64,000 nt of DNA from Pseudomonas sp. 7SR1 (GCF_900156465.1 NZ_LT707064.1:186001-250000), one strand, 5' to 3'; numbered from the stretch's first letter, positions 36,932 to 45,721 are shown. Translations and numbers: made by a program. The notes: generated by a model not told the origin, from the letters alone.

Positions 36932-38428
36932 TCAGGCCGCGTCGTCGTACTGCAGGCGGAACTGGTTGAGCAACGCGAACACCCGCAGGCCGTTGATGTA
37001 ATCCGGCGGGAACAGCACGTTGACCCGGCTCGAGTCCTGGGTGTCGCGCTCGACGATCAGGTGCTCGGCGAACAGCTCGGCATTTTCCACGTGGCCTTCC
37101 AGTTCGAGCTTGGCGTATTGCGCGATCAGTTCGCCGCGGATGGTGCTCGGGGTCACGATGGGCTGGCCGGCGCCGAAACGGGTGCCGTCGGAGGCCAGTT
37201 TGTGGCGACCGTACTTGCTGGTGATCACGCTTTGCAGGCGGCGCACGATGAACGCCGACTGGTGCATGGTTTCGCTGTCCAGGTAGGAGTTGTCGGCCTG
37301 GCCGAAGGCATTCTTCTGATACGTGGTGATGGAACGCTGGATGCGCACGTAGCCACCTTCGTAGTACGCCGTGGCGATGCCGTAGTTGAGCAGCGACTGG
37401 CGTTCGGTCAGGGTGAAGCGTTCGCTGGCCGGTGCCGGATCCAGGCCCGGCAGGCTGCCGCTCTGGGTCGGGCGGCTGGCATCCGCCGAGATGAACACCG
37501 CGGTGCGGGCGGCCAATGCGGCGGCCTGGACCCAGAACGGTTGTGGTACGCCCGGCTCCAGGGCCTGGATCGTCATGTGCTGGTCGTTGCGCGCCTGACC
37601 GGCCGCCACCAGGGCACCCAGGGTGCCGCGCTTGGCACTGTAGACATGACCGAACAATTGCTTGGCCCAGGACCAGCGGCCGGTGCTGTCGTCCATCACC
37701 GCTTGCCAGGTGTCGAGGCTGGCCACGTCCGACCAGGGCATGGCGATGAATTCGAATGGCTCGTCGCCCAAGGCTGCAACGGCCGCGGTCTGGTCCGGCA
37801 TACCGGCGCCGCCGGTCATGGCGGTGACGGCGGTGGTCAGCCCCGCCGGGGTGTCTTCGCCGTTGCTCTTGCCCAGGCGATTGAATTGCAGGCTGATGTC
37901 ATTGCCGCTGTCGCCGGTCCATTTGGCGCTGAGGGTCACGACGCCTTCGGCGGCCGCAGCGCTCACCGGCAGGTCGGCGGCGGCGTTGATTTTCAAGGCC
38001 AACGCCGTGGCGGCCTGGGTGGCAGTGGCGCCGTTGACGATGGCGGCCTGCACGCGCACACCGCCAACGTACAGGTTGAGCACACCGCTTTCAGTCGCGG
38101 TGCCGGTGAAAGTCAGCACGCCTTTGGCGACGGCGCCTTCGACGTTGTGCAGCGGCAGGCACCAGATCTCACCGAGCGGGTCGGTCTTGCGCCAGGTTTC
38201 GTACATCGAGGCAAGCATCGAGCCTTGCCCGCCGATGTTCTTGGCCAGCGCGACGCTGGACACCAGTACCAGTTTGCCGACATCGGCCGGGGCGACACTG
38301 TCGTTGACCTGGGCGACGATCAACCGGCGCATGGCCGATGACGCGCTATTGGCGGCCGAGTTGTCCATTTCGGCGTAGAACAGCGGCACACGAATGTCCG
38401 CGGGAATATTGCTGAATCCGATCGCCAT
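36932..38428 (-). CDS. Contractile tail sheath protein, Mu gpL type
   Basis: 498 residues. MAIGFSNIPADIRVPLFYAEMDNSAAN at the start and the C-terminal EGGYVRIQRSITTYQKNAFGQADNSYLDSETMHQSAFIVRRLQSVITSKYGRHKLASDGTRFGAGQPIVTP are diagnostic of the Mu-type sheath. Presence of a sheath makes this particle contractile (R-type). ATG 38428 chosen for spacing from GGGAG; another ATG directly precedes it. Confidence 0.95.
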   Translation of the reverse strand: MAIGFSNIPADIRVPLFYAEMDNSAANSASSAMRRLIVAQVNDSVAPADVGKLVLVSSVALAKNIGGQGSMLASMYETWRKTDPLGEIWCLPLHNVEGAVAKGVLTFTGTATESGVLNLYVGGVRVQAAIVNGATATQAATALALKINAAADLPVSAAAAEGVVTLSAKWTGDSGNDISLQFNRLGKSNGEDTPAGLTTAVTAMTGGAGMPDQTAAVAALGDEPFEFIAMPWSDVASLDTWQAVMDDSTGRWSWAKQLFGHVYSAKRGTLGALVAAGQARNDQHMTIQALEPGVPQPFWVQAAALAARTAVFISADASRPTQSGSLPGLDPAPASERFTLTERQSLLNYGIATAYYEGGYVRIQRSITTYQKNAFGQADNSYLDSETMHQSAFIVRRLQSVITSKYGRHKLASDGTRFGAGQPIVTPSTIRGELIAQYAKLELEGHVENAELFAEHLIVERDTQDSSRVNVLFPPDYINGLRVFALLNQFRLQYDDAA

Positions 38429-38610
38429 CATTTGGCTCCCTGTGGTTTGGCCGCTTTCACGGCTTTGGTAGTGATATCGCCATCGGCCAGACGTCGACGC
38501 CACCAGGCGTTGTCCGGCACTTCACGGCCCTCGAGGGGCAACAGATCGCCCGCTTCCGGGTCCGGTACGGCACGGCCCGGGGCCGGCAGCACGGTGATGC
38601 GTTTGCTCAT
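38428..38610 (-). CDS. DUF2635 (Mu gp38-like) small protein
   Basis: 60 residues. MSKRITVLPAPGRAVPDPEA, then LPLEGREVPDNAWWRRRLADGDI is the DUF2635 signature; basic Lys/Ala-rich tail. Always just before the sheath in Mu-type clusters; role unknown. Confidence 0.9.
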   Translation of the reverse strand: MSKRITVLPAPGRAVPDPEAGDLLPLEGREVPDNAWWRRRLADGDITTKAVKAAKPQGAK

Positions 38611-39173
38611 GGGGTTACGTCTCCAGAAAAAGTCAGTTCCACGCGCCCGTCGGGGCCGGGACGTTTCAGGTTGGGGTCTGCCGGATCGATGGCATCGACC
38701 CGTACGGTGGCCCCGGTGTAGGACGACAAGCCGTCCAGTTCACGCTCGTGCCAGCTTTCGGCAGGCTGGCTCATCAAGTTGCGACCCAGCTGGAACTCGC
38801 TGAAAAAGCGCAGCCGGTACACCACACGGCTGCTGTTGAGGGAAACCAGCTCACCGCCGTCGTACTCGATGCCGGTGTAGTCGCCAGCGGGTTTGAACCC
38901 CACCAGCGCGCGCCACAGTTCGGCACGCAGGTCGTGCAATTGATCCAGTGCTGTTGTCACGTCGGTGGAATCGAGAGCCAAGGTCACTTCGAAGCGGTCG
39001 CGGATCGCTTGCCGGGTGGCGTTCTGCGCCGTGTTTGCGCTGGCCAGATCGTTGATCGGCGCTACGTAGGCGCAGGGAGGCTGCAATGTGCCAAGGTCGA
39101 TACCGGCGGCCACTCGATTGGCCACGGTTGGGCATTGCTCACGCAGTTGCGTGAGGATCGGAGTGATCTTCAT
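38607..39173 (-). CDS. Mu gp37-like tail protein (probable tail terminator)
   Basis: 188 residues. MKITPILTQLREQCPTVANRVAAGIDL, CAYVAPINDLASANTAQNATRQAIRDRFEVTLALDS is typical of the gp37 family, which caps the tail. First gene of the Mu-type module; follows the P2-type gpD gene after a REP element. Confidence 0.85.
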   Translation of the reverse strand: MKITPILTQLREQCPTVANRVAAGIDLGTLQPPCAYVAPINDLASANTAQNATRQAIRDRFEVTLALDSTDVTTALDQLHDLRAELWRALVGFKPAGDYTGIEYDGGELVSLNSSRVVYRLRFFSEFQLGRNLMSQPAESWHERELDGLSSYTGATVRVDAIDPADPNLKRPGPDGRVELTFSGDVTP

Positions 39174-39202
39174 GGAGGAACTCCAGGTGTTGGAAAGTGC
39201 TG

Positions 39203-39236
39203 CGTGATATCGCGAGCAAGCTCGCTCCTACTGGTG
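39203..39236. repeat. REP palindrome at the junction of the two tail modules
   Basis: ATATCGCGAGCAAGCTCGCTCCTACTGG, the same REP family as at 32185, exactly between the P2-type and Mu-type gene blocks. Confidence 0.85.
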
Positions 39237-39263
39237 GGTTCTGCTGTGTTTGCAGAACGGGGG

Positions 39264-40280
39264 TCAGGCCTTGGCATCCAGGCAGGTCGCGTTAATCAAG
39301 CAGCGATAGCTTTTTTCCCGGTCGCCGCTGGCGGTGACCTTGTCGATCGACCAGCGACCACGCATGAAATCCGGCCAGGAAGGATCCAGCAGCACGATGC
39401 CTTCGGCGGACAAGGCCGGATTGCCCGGGCATTCGATCGCCACCTTGAGGGCTTCGCGCAGCATCCGACGCACCTCTCCTTCACCGGCGGCGCGGGCATC
39501 GTCTGCGCTCTGGAAGCGCTGGCGCAGGGTCTTGAACGGGGCGATGCCACTCTCCTCGACCCGCAGCTTGCCAGCTGCCGCATCCCACCAACTGGTCTTG
39601 CAGCCCTGGTACTTCGCTCGGGCGGTTTCATCCAGCCTGGCCGAAATGAAGGCATGGTCGCCGGGTCGATTGTTCGTCGTCACCGACAGTTGTATCTCGG
39701 GCAGGACCTTGCCCGACAACGACTTCGCCTGACCGCGCCGCGCCAGTACATACAACTCGTTGACCGGCTTGGCGACCGCGTCGTAACGGTGGGCCAGGCG
39801 CGTCAGGAAACCCATGTCGGTTTCGTTGGACTGGTCGATGTGTTCGATCTTGATCAGCGACAAGTCCGGCGCCACGCGCGCAGAAAAGCCGTGCCTGGAG
39901 GTCAGTTGACGAAACAGCGCGCCCAAGGTCGTCGGGCCATGGCTGACGGAGCGGCGCTGTTTGAATCCGGTCTGGTCCGCCGCACTGAACGGCGCGGCCA
40001 TGGCCACCAATGTCAGGCGCAACGGGAACAGCGTCGGCGTGCGCCGGGTAATGACGAACTCGCCCTTGTCCACCAGCCCCGACTCCAGGTAGCCGACCCG
40101 CAGGCCGATTTTCCCGCCCAGGCTGGGCAACCCTTCAAGCCCATCCAGACTGATGGTGAGCGTCAGTTGATCGGATTCGAATCCCGCCGCGTCGACGTGG
40201 GTCCAATTGAGCAATCGATCGTTGAGCAGCGCGGCGTTCGCACCATAAATTTCCACCGCAGGCGTGAAACCCAATGACAT
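39264..40280 (-). CDS. P2 gpD-like baseplate hub protein
   Basis: 338 residues. 'Late control gene D' family. MSLGFTPAVEIYG, GLEGLPSLGGKIGLRVGYLESGLVDKGEF, then DQSNETDMGFLTRLAHRYDAVAKPVNELYVLARRGQAKSLSGK are family hallmarks. Last gene of the P2/R-pyocin-type module (compare PA0628). Confidence 0.94.
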   Translation of the reverse strand: MSLGFTPAVEIYGANAALLNDRLLNWTHVDAAGFESDQLTLTISLDGLEGLPSLGGKIGLRVGYLESGLVDKGEFVITRRTPTLFPLRLTLVAMAAPFSAADQTGFKQRRSVSHGPTTLGALFRQLTSRHGFSARVAPDLSLIKIEHIDQSNETDMGFLTRLAHRYDAVAKPVNELYVLARRGQAKSLSGKVLPEIQLSVTTNNRPGDHAFISARLDETARAKYQGCKTSWWDAAAGKLRVEESGIAPFKTLRQRFQSADDARAAGEGEVRRMLREALKVAIECPGNPALSAEGIVLLDPSWPDFMRGRWSIDKVTASGDREKSYRCLINATCLDAKA

Positions 40281-40289
40281 GCCGCCTCC

Positions 40290-40502
40290 TTAATCCCAGG
40301 CCGAAACCGGTGGGGTTGCCACGGGCTTGAGGTCCACTTCCGGCAAGACCACCCCTACGCCCGCCGGTAATACCGGGCCCCATTCCGCCAGTTCCGGATT
40401 GAGCAGCCAGAACGCCGCTTCGACCAGATCGTCACAACGCTCCAGCTCTCGATACAGCAACAGATTCACCGAATCACCGGCGATGCTTCGAACCCTACGC
40501 AT
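40290..40502 (-). CDS. P2 gpX-like tail protein
   Basis: 70 residues. LysM-like small tail protein: RSIAGDSVNLLLYRELERCDDLVEAAFWLLNPELAEWGPVLPAGVGVVLPE. Overlaps gpU by 8 bp. Same D-X-U-T order as R-pyocin and P2. Confidence 0.9.
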   Translation of the reverse strand: MRRVRSIAGDSVNLLLYRELERCDDLVEAAFWLLNPELAEWGPVLPAGVGVVLPEVDLKPVATPPVSAWD

Positions 40503-40878
40503 TGGCGAACTCCGTCAATTCGATCACCCACCCCACCACCATCGCGGTGCCGTCATCGATGATCTCGGTCTGGGTTTCCGTCACCTTGTTGATCTGCCAG
40601 AGGCCCCAGTTGCGGCCGATGCCGTCCACCAGCGGCAATGGCACACGCTGCGCCTGCAACGCTCGCAACTCATCGAGGCGATCCATGGCGGTGGCGTACA
40701 TCGACTTGCCCGTGATCGTCAGCCCTTGCGGGCCTTGGCCGGTCTGGCTGGACTTGGGTTTGCTGGTAAGAATGTCGATGCTTTTCCAGCCACCGTCCGA
40801 GGTGCGCAGCAGGCTGTGGTAGGCAAAGTTGCGGGACAGGCCGAAGATGAAACTGCCCAATGCCATTTGTTGACGCAT
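40495..40878 (-). CDS. P2 gpU-like tail protein
   Basis: 127 residues. MALGSFIFGLSRNFAYHSLLRTSDGGWKSIDILTSKPKSSQTGQGPQGLTITGK and GRNWGLWQINKVTETQTEI identify gpU, a tail completion protein. Start overlaps the tape-measure stop (TGATG). Confidence 0.92.
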   Translation of the reverse strand: MRQQMALGSFIFGLSRNFAYHSLLRTSDGGWKSIDILTSKPKSSQTGQGPQGLTITGKSMYATAMDRLDELRALQAQRVPLPLVDGIGRNWGLWQINKVTETQTEIIDDGTAMVVGWVIELTEFANA

Positions 40879-42953
40879 CAGCGACCTCCGTCGGTCAGGG
40901 CCGCGTCACTGCGCATGGCCAGTGAGTTGGGCACGGTTGTCAGGGCGAACTGGCCGGCAAGCTGCTGCACGACCAGGTTCGCCAACTGGCTGGCACTGGC
41001 CTGGTCCTGGCCGTTGATGTAGATGTTCGCGGTCATGGTGTTTTGTTGGGGGCTAATCATGGTGCTGACCAGGTCTTTGTTGACTTGGTCCGGCGACTTG
41101 AGGCGATCAGCCCCGGTGTAGATAGCCTCCCCCAGGGATTCGCCGCCCTTGCTGCCCAAATAGGAACCCAGCGCACCGCCGACCAACGCACCGATCGCGG
41201 TGCCGATCACCGGAACGAAACTGCCGAGCATCGCGCCGGTGGCGGCACCGGCATATCCGCCCGCTAGCCCGCCAAGACCGGCTCCGGCCGCCCCCGAAGC
41301 CGCCTTGTAATCACCGGCTTGCAGGGCCTTGACGCCGTCATAGCCAGCGCTGGCCAGCACCAGAGGGGCGCCCAGCCTGCCGGTGAAAGTTCTCGCTCGA
41401 GCGGCGGAGATCCCCAGCCGGCTGCGCATATCAGGACGGGAAGTCTCGGCTGTTCCTGCGCCCGGTTGCTTCTGCCCGCCGTCCTTGGCTTGAGTTCCGG
41501 ACGCATCGCTTGCCGCTGGCTGGATCGCCGCATCGGGCTTCAGCAATGCCTCGCGGGTAGAGGCGACACCCGACGTCACTTTGTCCACAATGGCGCCGCG
41601 AAACGGTGATGCGAGCGCCGCGCCGAACAAGGCCAACGCCGCAGTGATTTTCGGCAGCGACTCGGCCGCGACACTCAATCCCGTCGCCAGCGCGTCCACG
41701 CCAAGCATCGCCAGATCGGTGATGGGCGTGACAGCGCTGCCGATCGCCGTATCGAGACGGGTCACGCTGGCATCCAGTGCATTCCAGCGTGCTTGCGAGG
41801 TGTTTCCCCGGGTATCGGCGGTCTGGGCCATCGCCCCCTTGTCACCATCGCCCTTATCGGATGCCACGGTGAGCGCGGTTTTCAAGTCCTCGGGCGACTT
41901 CAGCAACTTGCCGATGCCCTCGTCGCCATCGAACAGCGTCTTGAGCAATGAGGCCTGCTGCTCGGCAGGCTTGCTTTGCAGCGTCGCCAGAACATCCTTG
42001 ATCGCACCCGATGCATCCGTGCGCAGCCTGCTGGCCAGTGCCCCCGGTTCGATGTCCAATCGAGCCCAGGCCGTTCGCTGTTCCGGCGTGACCTTGTCGC
42101 CCTTGCCCAACGCGGTTCCCAGGATTTTCAGCGAGGCGCTCGCTTCGTCCTTGCCGACAGAGGCGTTCAACAGCGCGGCCGCGATGGCGGCGATCTGCTC
42201 GGGTGTCATGCCCGCTTCGATGCCGGCCTTGCCACCGCGCTGGGCAACCGAACCGATGTCCGCCGCCGAGGTCTGCAAACTGGCACTGGCGCCAAGACGG
42301 TTGGCCGCGTTGCCCAATTCGAGACTCTTCCCTCGATCCAGGTTCAATGAAGTGCGCAAGCCAGCCATAAGCGCGCCGGCGTCCTTCAGCTCGATTTTGT
42401 AGGCCGACGCCATCACCGCACTGTCGCGGGCGAAATCCGTCAGCACTTGCTGGCGGTCTTCGGGCTTGACGTTCTTGACCAGCCCCGCATTGACCGCCGC
42501 CAGCTGGATCTGTGCCAGCTGCACAGCGGTCGCCCCGCTGGATGCGGTTTGCTTTTCGCCGGCGATCTTCTGGTTTTCGTTGGCCATCACCTGCAGTTGT
42601 TCCGGCGACAGCCGCAACTTCTGGTTCAGGTCGACCATGGCCGTTTGCATCGCCATGGCAGGCTTGAGGACGTCGGGGGGCGCCAGCTGATCGACCTCGG
42701 CCCTGAGTTTCGACTTCGGCTCCGCATTCGCCGCTGGCGCTGCTGCATTCACCTTGAGCAACTGTTGCCCCAAGAGCGTGGTGTTCAGCGTTGCCAGGGT
42801 CTCGCGCAGCTTCACTTGCTCCGATACCAGCAGCCGGATGTCGAGGCTGGCGGTGCTCAACGCCAGATTCAGCCCCGACGCATCAGCCACACTGCCGAGT
42901 GTCGGCATATCGACGCTCGCCGCAAAGGAGAGCGAATATTTACTGTCTGCCAT
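40878..42953 (-). CDS. Tape-measure protein of the P2/R-pyocin-type tailocin
   Basis: 691 residues. N-terminal coiled region (SEQVKLRETLATLNTTLLGQQ), a TP901-type middle (ALMAGLRTSLNLDRGKSLELGNAANRLGASASLQTSAADIGSVAQRGGKAG), and a C-terminal glycine-rich hydrophobic segment (AGGYAGAATGAMLGSFVPVIGTAIGALVGGALGSYLG). Longer than the Mu-type tape measure, so this particle should have the longer tail. Confidence 0.92.
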   Translation of the reverse strand: MADSKYSLSFAASVDMPTLGSVADASGLNLALSTASLDIRLLVSEQVKLRETLATLNTTLLGQQLLKVNAAAPAANAEPKSKLRAEVDQLAPPDVLKPAMAMQTAMVDLNQKLRLSPEQLQVMANENQKIAGEKQTASSGATAVQLAQIQLAAVNAGLVKNVKPEDRQQVLTDFARDSAVMASAYKIELKDAGALMAGLRTSLNLDRGKSLELGNAANRLGASASLQTSAADIGSVAQRGGKAGIEAGMTPEQIAAIAAALLNASVGKDEASASLKILGTALGKGDKVTPEQRTAWARLDIEPGALASRLRTDASGAIKDVLATLQSKPAEQQASLLKTLFDGDEGIGKLLKSPEDLKTALTVASDKGDGDKGAMAQTADTRGNTSQARWNALDASVTRLDTAIGSAVTPITDLAMLGVDALATGLSVAAESLPKITAALALFGAALASPFRGAIVDKVTSGVASTREALLKPDAAIQPAASDASGTQAKDGGQKQPGAGTAETSRPDMRSRLGISAARARTFTGRLGAPLVLASAGYDGVKALQAGDYKAASGAAGAGLGGLAGGYAGAATGAMLGSFVPVIGTAIGALVGGALGSYLGSKGGESLGEAIYTGADRLKSPDQVNKDLVSTMISPQQNTMTANIYINGQDQASASQLANLVVQQLAGQFALTTVPNSLAMRSDAALTDGGR

Positions 42954-42959
42954 CGCGCT

Positions 42960-43127
42960 TTACTCCTGTTTCACGCCAAGGCGAGCGATCGCGATGTCGT
43001 AGCGGCGCAAGGCCTTGCCGGCGTCCCACTCCAGGATTTCCGCCTCACTTACCGAGTAAATGAGCGGCACCACATCGAGGATCACTTCGATGTCGCGCTC
43101 CGAAAGAAGTCCGCCGGTTTGTTTAAA
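42960..43127 (-). CDS. -1 frame extension of the P2-type tail assembly chaperone
   Basis: Open frame with no start of its own that continues the chaperone gene after a -1 shift at T_TTA_AAC (bases 43127 to 43121 on the minus strand). Its peptide (TGGLLSERDIEVILDVVPLI, then SEAEILEWDAGKALRRYDIAIARLGVKQE) ends at TAA 42960-42962, 6 bp before the tape-measure start. Equivalent to the E' part of P2 E+E'. Confidence 0.82.
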   Translation of the reverse strand, partial: FKQTGGLLSERDIEVILDVVPLIYSVSEAEILEWDAGKALRRYDIAIARLGVKQE

Positions 43128-43666
43128 AAATCGTCGATGCGCACCTGAAGCTGAGTCCAGTCAGGCACGGTCAACAGGTCCAGGTCGGGAATCATCAGCC
43201 CGGTGCAATGGGCGGTGATGAACTCGGCGCGCTCCTTGGCCGTCTTCAGTTTTTTCATCACCTTGGTCGCTCGCAGCACGGGCATTTCCAGGGTCAGCGA
43301 GATCAGGCTGCGGCCAGCGACGTTGAGCGGTTGCAGCAGTTGCACTTGGTCGGGGTCGGCGGGCGCTGTTTGAGCGTCAGCGACTTGCCCCAAGAAGTAC
43401 GACGCCGGGCGGGTCGACATCTCGTGCACGTACTGCGCAATGCTCACGTAGTCCGGGCGTTTGAGCTGGTCCAGCTCCTTGACCGAAAGGCCGGTGGCCA
43501 GTTTGGCCAGTTCGAAGAATTGATCGTCCTCGTCATCGCCGGCACGGGCCAGGGCCTCTTTTTGCGCGGCATAGAACAAGGGTTTGAGTTGAAGCTGCTC
43601 GATCTGCGAACCGTCGTCACCGGTGATCGGCGACAGCAAGACATGAACGGGAGGCGTCCAGGACAT
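43082..43666 (-). CDS. Tail assembly chaperone of the P2/R-pyocin-type tailocin, short form
   Basis: 194 residues, about twice the size of P2 gpE. Two related halves are visible: LKPLFYAAQKEALAR...LATGLSVKELDQLKRPDYVSI and LEMPVLRATKVMKKLKTAKER...HCTGLMIPDLDLLTVPDWTQL, each ending with a PASYF/PADFF motif, so the TAC domain appears duplicated. A T_TTA_AAC slippery heptamer near the end permits a long form of about 241 residues. Confidence 0.88.
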   Translation of the reverse strand: MSWTPPVHVLLSPITGDDGSQIEQLQLKPLFYAAQKEALARAGDDEDDQFFELAKLATGLSVKELDQLKRPDYVSIAQYVHEMSTRPASYFLGQVADAQTAPADPDQVQLLQPLNVAGRSLISLTLEMPVLRATKVMKKLKTAKERAEFITAHCTGLMIPDLDLLTVPDWTQLQVRIDDFLNKPADFFRSATSK

Positions 43667-43694
43667 GGAATCAGTTCCTTGGTGAATCAGAGGA

Positions 43695-43795
43695 CACCCT
43701 GTGGGAGCGAGCTTGCTCGCGATGACGTCGGGCTAGTCAGCATCGATGTTGGCTGACACACCGCTATCGCGAGCAGGCTCGCTGCCACAGGGATT
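43695..43795. repeat. REP doublet (REPIN) between tube and chaperone genes
   Basis: CCTGTGGGAGCGAGCTTGCTCGCGATG at about 43698-43724 and the inverted GCTATCGCGAGCAGGCTCGC...CACAGGG at about 43763-43792, separated by about 40 bp, within the tailocin operon. Confidence 0.88.
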
Positions 43796-43818
43796 GGGTG
43801 CAACTGACGGGCATCCGT

Positions 43819-44325
43819 TTAAGGCAGCAACACCGCACGGCGAGCATCGCCGAGGATGTCGACGCCGTTGAGCACGAACTTCTGGGTGCGCACGTCGATG
43901 TCGATCACCGGAACGCCGTTTTCCAGGCGGTTGTACGTGCGGCAGGACAGCTCCAGATTGGTCCTGGGCTTCTCGTTCATCTTCAGGGCGGTTTCCTCGA
44001 GGGATTTCAACTTGCCGCCCACGGTGTGATAGGTGGACCAGGTGTTGCCGTCCTGGTCCTGACCGGCCTCGCGCACGTTCAGCAGAATGTCGTCCCCTAC
44101 GCTCACACCCAATGCCAGCATGATTTGCGGGCCGACGCCTTGCAGCGACAACTTGGCCGTCAGCGCCTTGCCGCTCTTGGCCATTTCCTCGGCGATGAAG
44201 CGACCGCCAGTCATCGACTCCATTTCGAATTCGATCTTCGGCGGGGTGAATTCCTCGACGGTCGCCGACAACGGCAGGCCTTGCAGGGTGGCCGCGATGG
44301 CCTGTCTTACGCGGTTGGTAAACAT
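43819..44325 (-). CDS. Tail tube protein, P2 gpFII type
   Basis: 168 residues. PPKIEFEMESMTGGRFIAEEMAKSGKALTAKLSLQGVGPQIMLALG and the C-terminal VIDIDVRTQKFVLNGVDILGDARRAVLLP match the FII/R-pyocin tube (PA0623). Starts exactly at the sheath stop (one-base overlap). Forms the membrane-piercing tube. Confidence 0.95.
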   Translation of the reverse strand: MFTNRVRQAIAATLQGLPLSATVEEFTPPKIEFEMESMTGGRFIAEEMAKSGKALTAKLSLQGVGPQIMLALGVSVGDDILLNVREAGQDQDGNTWSTYHTVGGKLKSLEETALKMNEKPRTNLELSCRTYNRLENGVPVIDIDVRTQKFVLNGVDILGDARRAVLLP

Positions 44326-45491
44326 TAGAGAACGTCCTCCAGGAACTGCTCGATGATTTCATCGCGGGCGTTGAGTTGATAAATCATGTGTTCGTTCGGC
44401 GCGTAGCGGCCGTAGTCGATGACCACGTACCAGGTGCCGTTCTTGTACTTCTCGACGCTGTTCAGTTCCGGATGCAGGTACACGCTGCCGCCCGGAATGG
44501 TTTCATCGGCCACCAGGGTTTGCAGCCAGTCGTTGATGCGCTTGACTTCCTGGTCCATGAAGGACTTGGTCAGGTTCTTGGCCATGGCCTTCTGGCCGGC
44601 CTTGACCAGCTTGCGGCTGATGGCATCTTCCAGGCCGACGTAGCTGATAAACTTGCCGGTGATGGAACGGTTGCCCAGCAGCGAGAAGCCGCCGAGGATG
44701 GTCCGGGCGTAGTAGCTGACGCCGTAGCGGTTGAGCAGATCGCCCTCGGTGGAGGTGTCGAGGATGTTGTATTCGACGGTGCGCGAAACGTCTTCGGCAT
44801 AGGTCACCTGGTTACCCGGGCTCTCCCATTGCTTGACCTTGGCGAGGGCGGCGATGGCCAGGCTCGACGGGGCCAGGAAAACGTTTTTCTTCGCAGCCTT
44901 GGAGTACACCGCCGGCATGTTGTGCACCACCAGGCAACGGTCGAAACCCAGGTCCGCGCCGCCCAGTTCCTGGCTGTAGGTCACTTGATCGGCGACCGAG
45001 GCGTCCTTGCCGTCGAGCACCACACGCGCCTTGATGCGCTTGCCGAACGAAGCGAACTCGCTGGCCACGGCCTTGGTGCCGGTAAAGCCTGGCGCGCCGA
45101 TGATGGTCAGGTCCTCGGCCACCCCGCTCAACGCCGCCAGGCCCAACTTGCGCCCGGTCTGCGCCTCGATACCGCCGATCACGTTGTTCTGCGTGTCGGC
45201 CAGCGTGGCGCCCTCTTCGACGATGACCACGTACACCGGCACCTTGACCACTTTGAGGATCTGGTAGACGGCATGGAACAGCGTGCCCGCCTCCGCACCG
45301 GTCGGGTCCAACTGAGCTTGGGTGGTGAAGCTGTTGATACGGAACGGGGTGTTTTTCGGAATCAGCGGGTTGGCATTCGGCGCGGTACCGACCAGCCCGA
45401 TGACGTTGTCACCCAGGCCACCCATGGCCTCGGGAGACTCGGTGGCATTGACGGTAATGCCGTTGTGCTCGAAGTTCAAAACCTCAGCCAT
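44325..45491 (-). CDS. Contractile tail sheath protein, P2 gpFI type
   Basis: 388 residues. FEHNGITVNATESPEAMGGLGDNVIGLVGTAPNAN, KRIKARVVLDGKDASVADQVTYSQELGGADLGFDRCLVVHNMP, AILAG-like core and SYYARTILGGFSLLGNRSITGKFISYVGLEDAI identify the R-pyocin/P2 sheath (PA0622). Contraction drives the tube. Confidence 0.96.
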   Translation of the reverse strand: MAEVLNFEHNGITVNATESPEAMGGLGDNVIGLVGTAPNANPLIPKNTPFRINSFTTQAQLDPTGAEAGTLFHAVYQILKVVKVPVYVVIVEEGATLADTQNNVIGGIEAQTGRKLGLAALSGVAEDLTIIGAPGFTGTKAVASEFASFGKRIKARVVLDGKDASVADQVTYSQELGGADLGFDRCLVVHNMPAVYSKAAKKNVFLAPSSLAIAALAKVKQWESPGNQVTYAEDVSRTVEYNILDTSTEGDLLNRYGVSYYARTILGGFSLLGNRSITGKFISYVGLEDAISRKLVKAGQKAMAKNLTKSFMDQEVKRINDWLQTLVADETIPGGSVYLHPELNSVEKYKNGTWYVVIDYGRYAPNEHMIYQLNARDEIIEQFLEDVL

Positions 45492-45493
45492 GG

Positions 45494-45703
45494 TTATTCA
45501 GCCTTCTTGGTGGCGGCCTTTTTGGCCGCGGTGGATGCAGAAGCCGGTTCGACGGCTTCGGTTTTCTTCAGCTCCAGGCGACCGGCTCTGCGCAGGGCAT
45601 TGGCCTCGACGTCGAGCAGGTCGAGTTCCTGGCCGGTGGTCGACCAGTGACCGCCGCCGGTGGGGAATGGGAGGAGCACGGTGTAGGTTTGGCGTGGTGC
45701 CAT
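45494..45703 (-). CDS. Small protein before the P2-type sheath, unknown function
   Basis: 69 residues: MAPRQTYTVLLPFPTGGGHW then STTGQELDLLDVEANALRRAGRLEL and a Lys/Ala-rich basic tail. I do not recognise the family, but it has the same place (just upstream of a sheath gene), size and basic tail as the DUF2635 protein of the Mu-type module. Follows two terminator-like hairpins. Confidence 0.75.
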   Translation of the reverse strand: MAPRQTYTVLLPFPTGGGHWSTTGQELDLLDVEANALRRAGRLELKKTEAVEPASASTAAKKAATKKAE

Positions 45704-45721
45704 TTTTGGGTTCTCCAGATA

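Noticed and set aside
36521..38341. Long + strand open frame (606 codons) across the sheath gene
   Set aside because: Antisense shadow of the Mu-type sheath in high-GC sequence.
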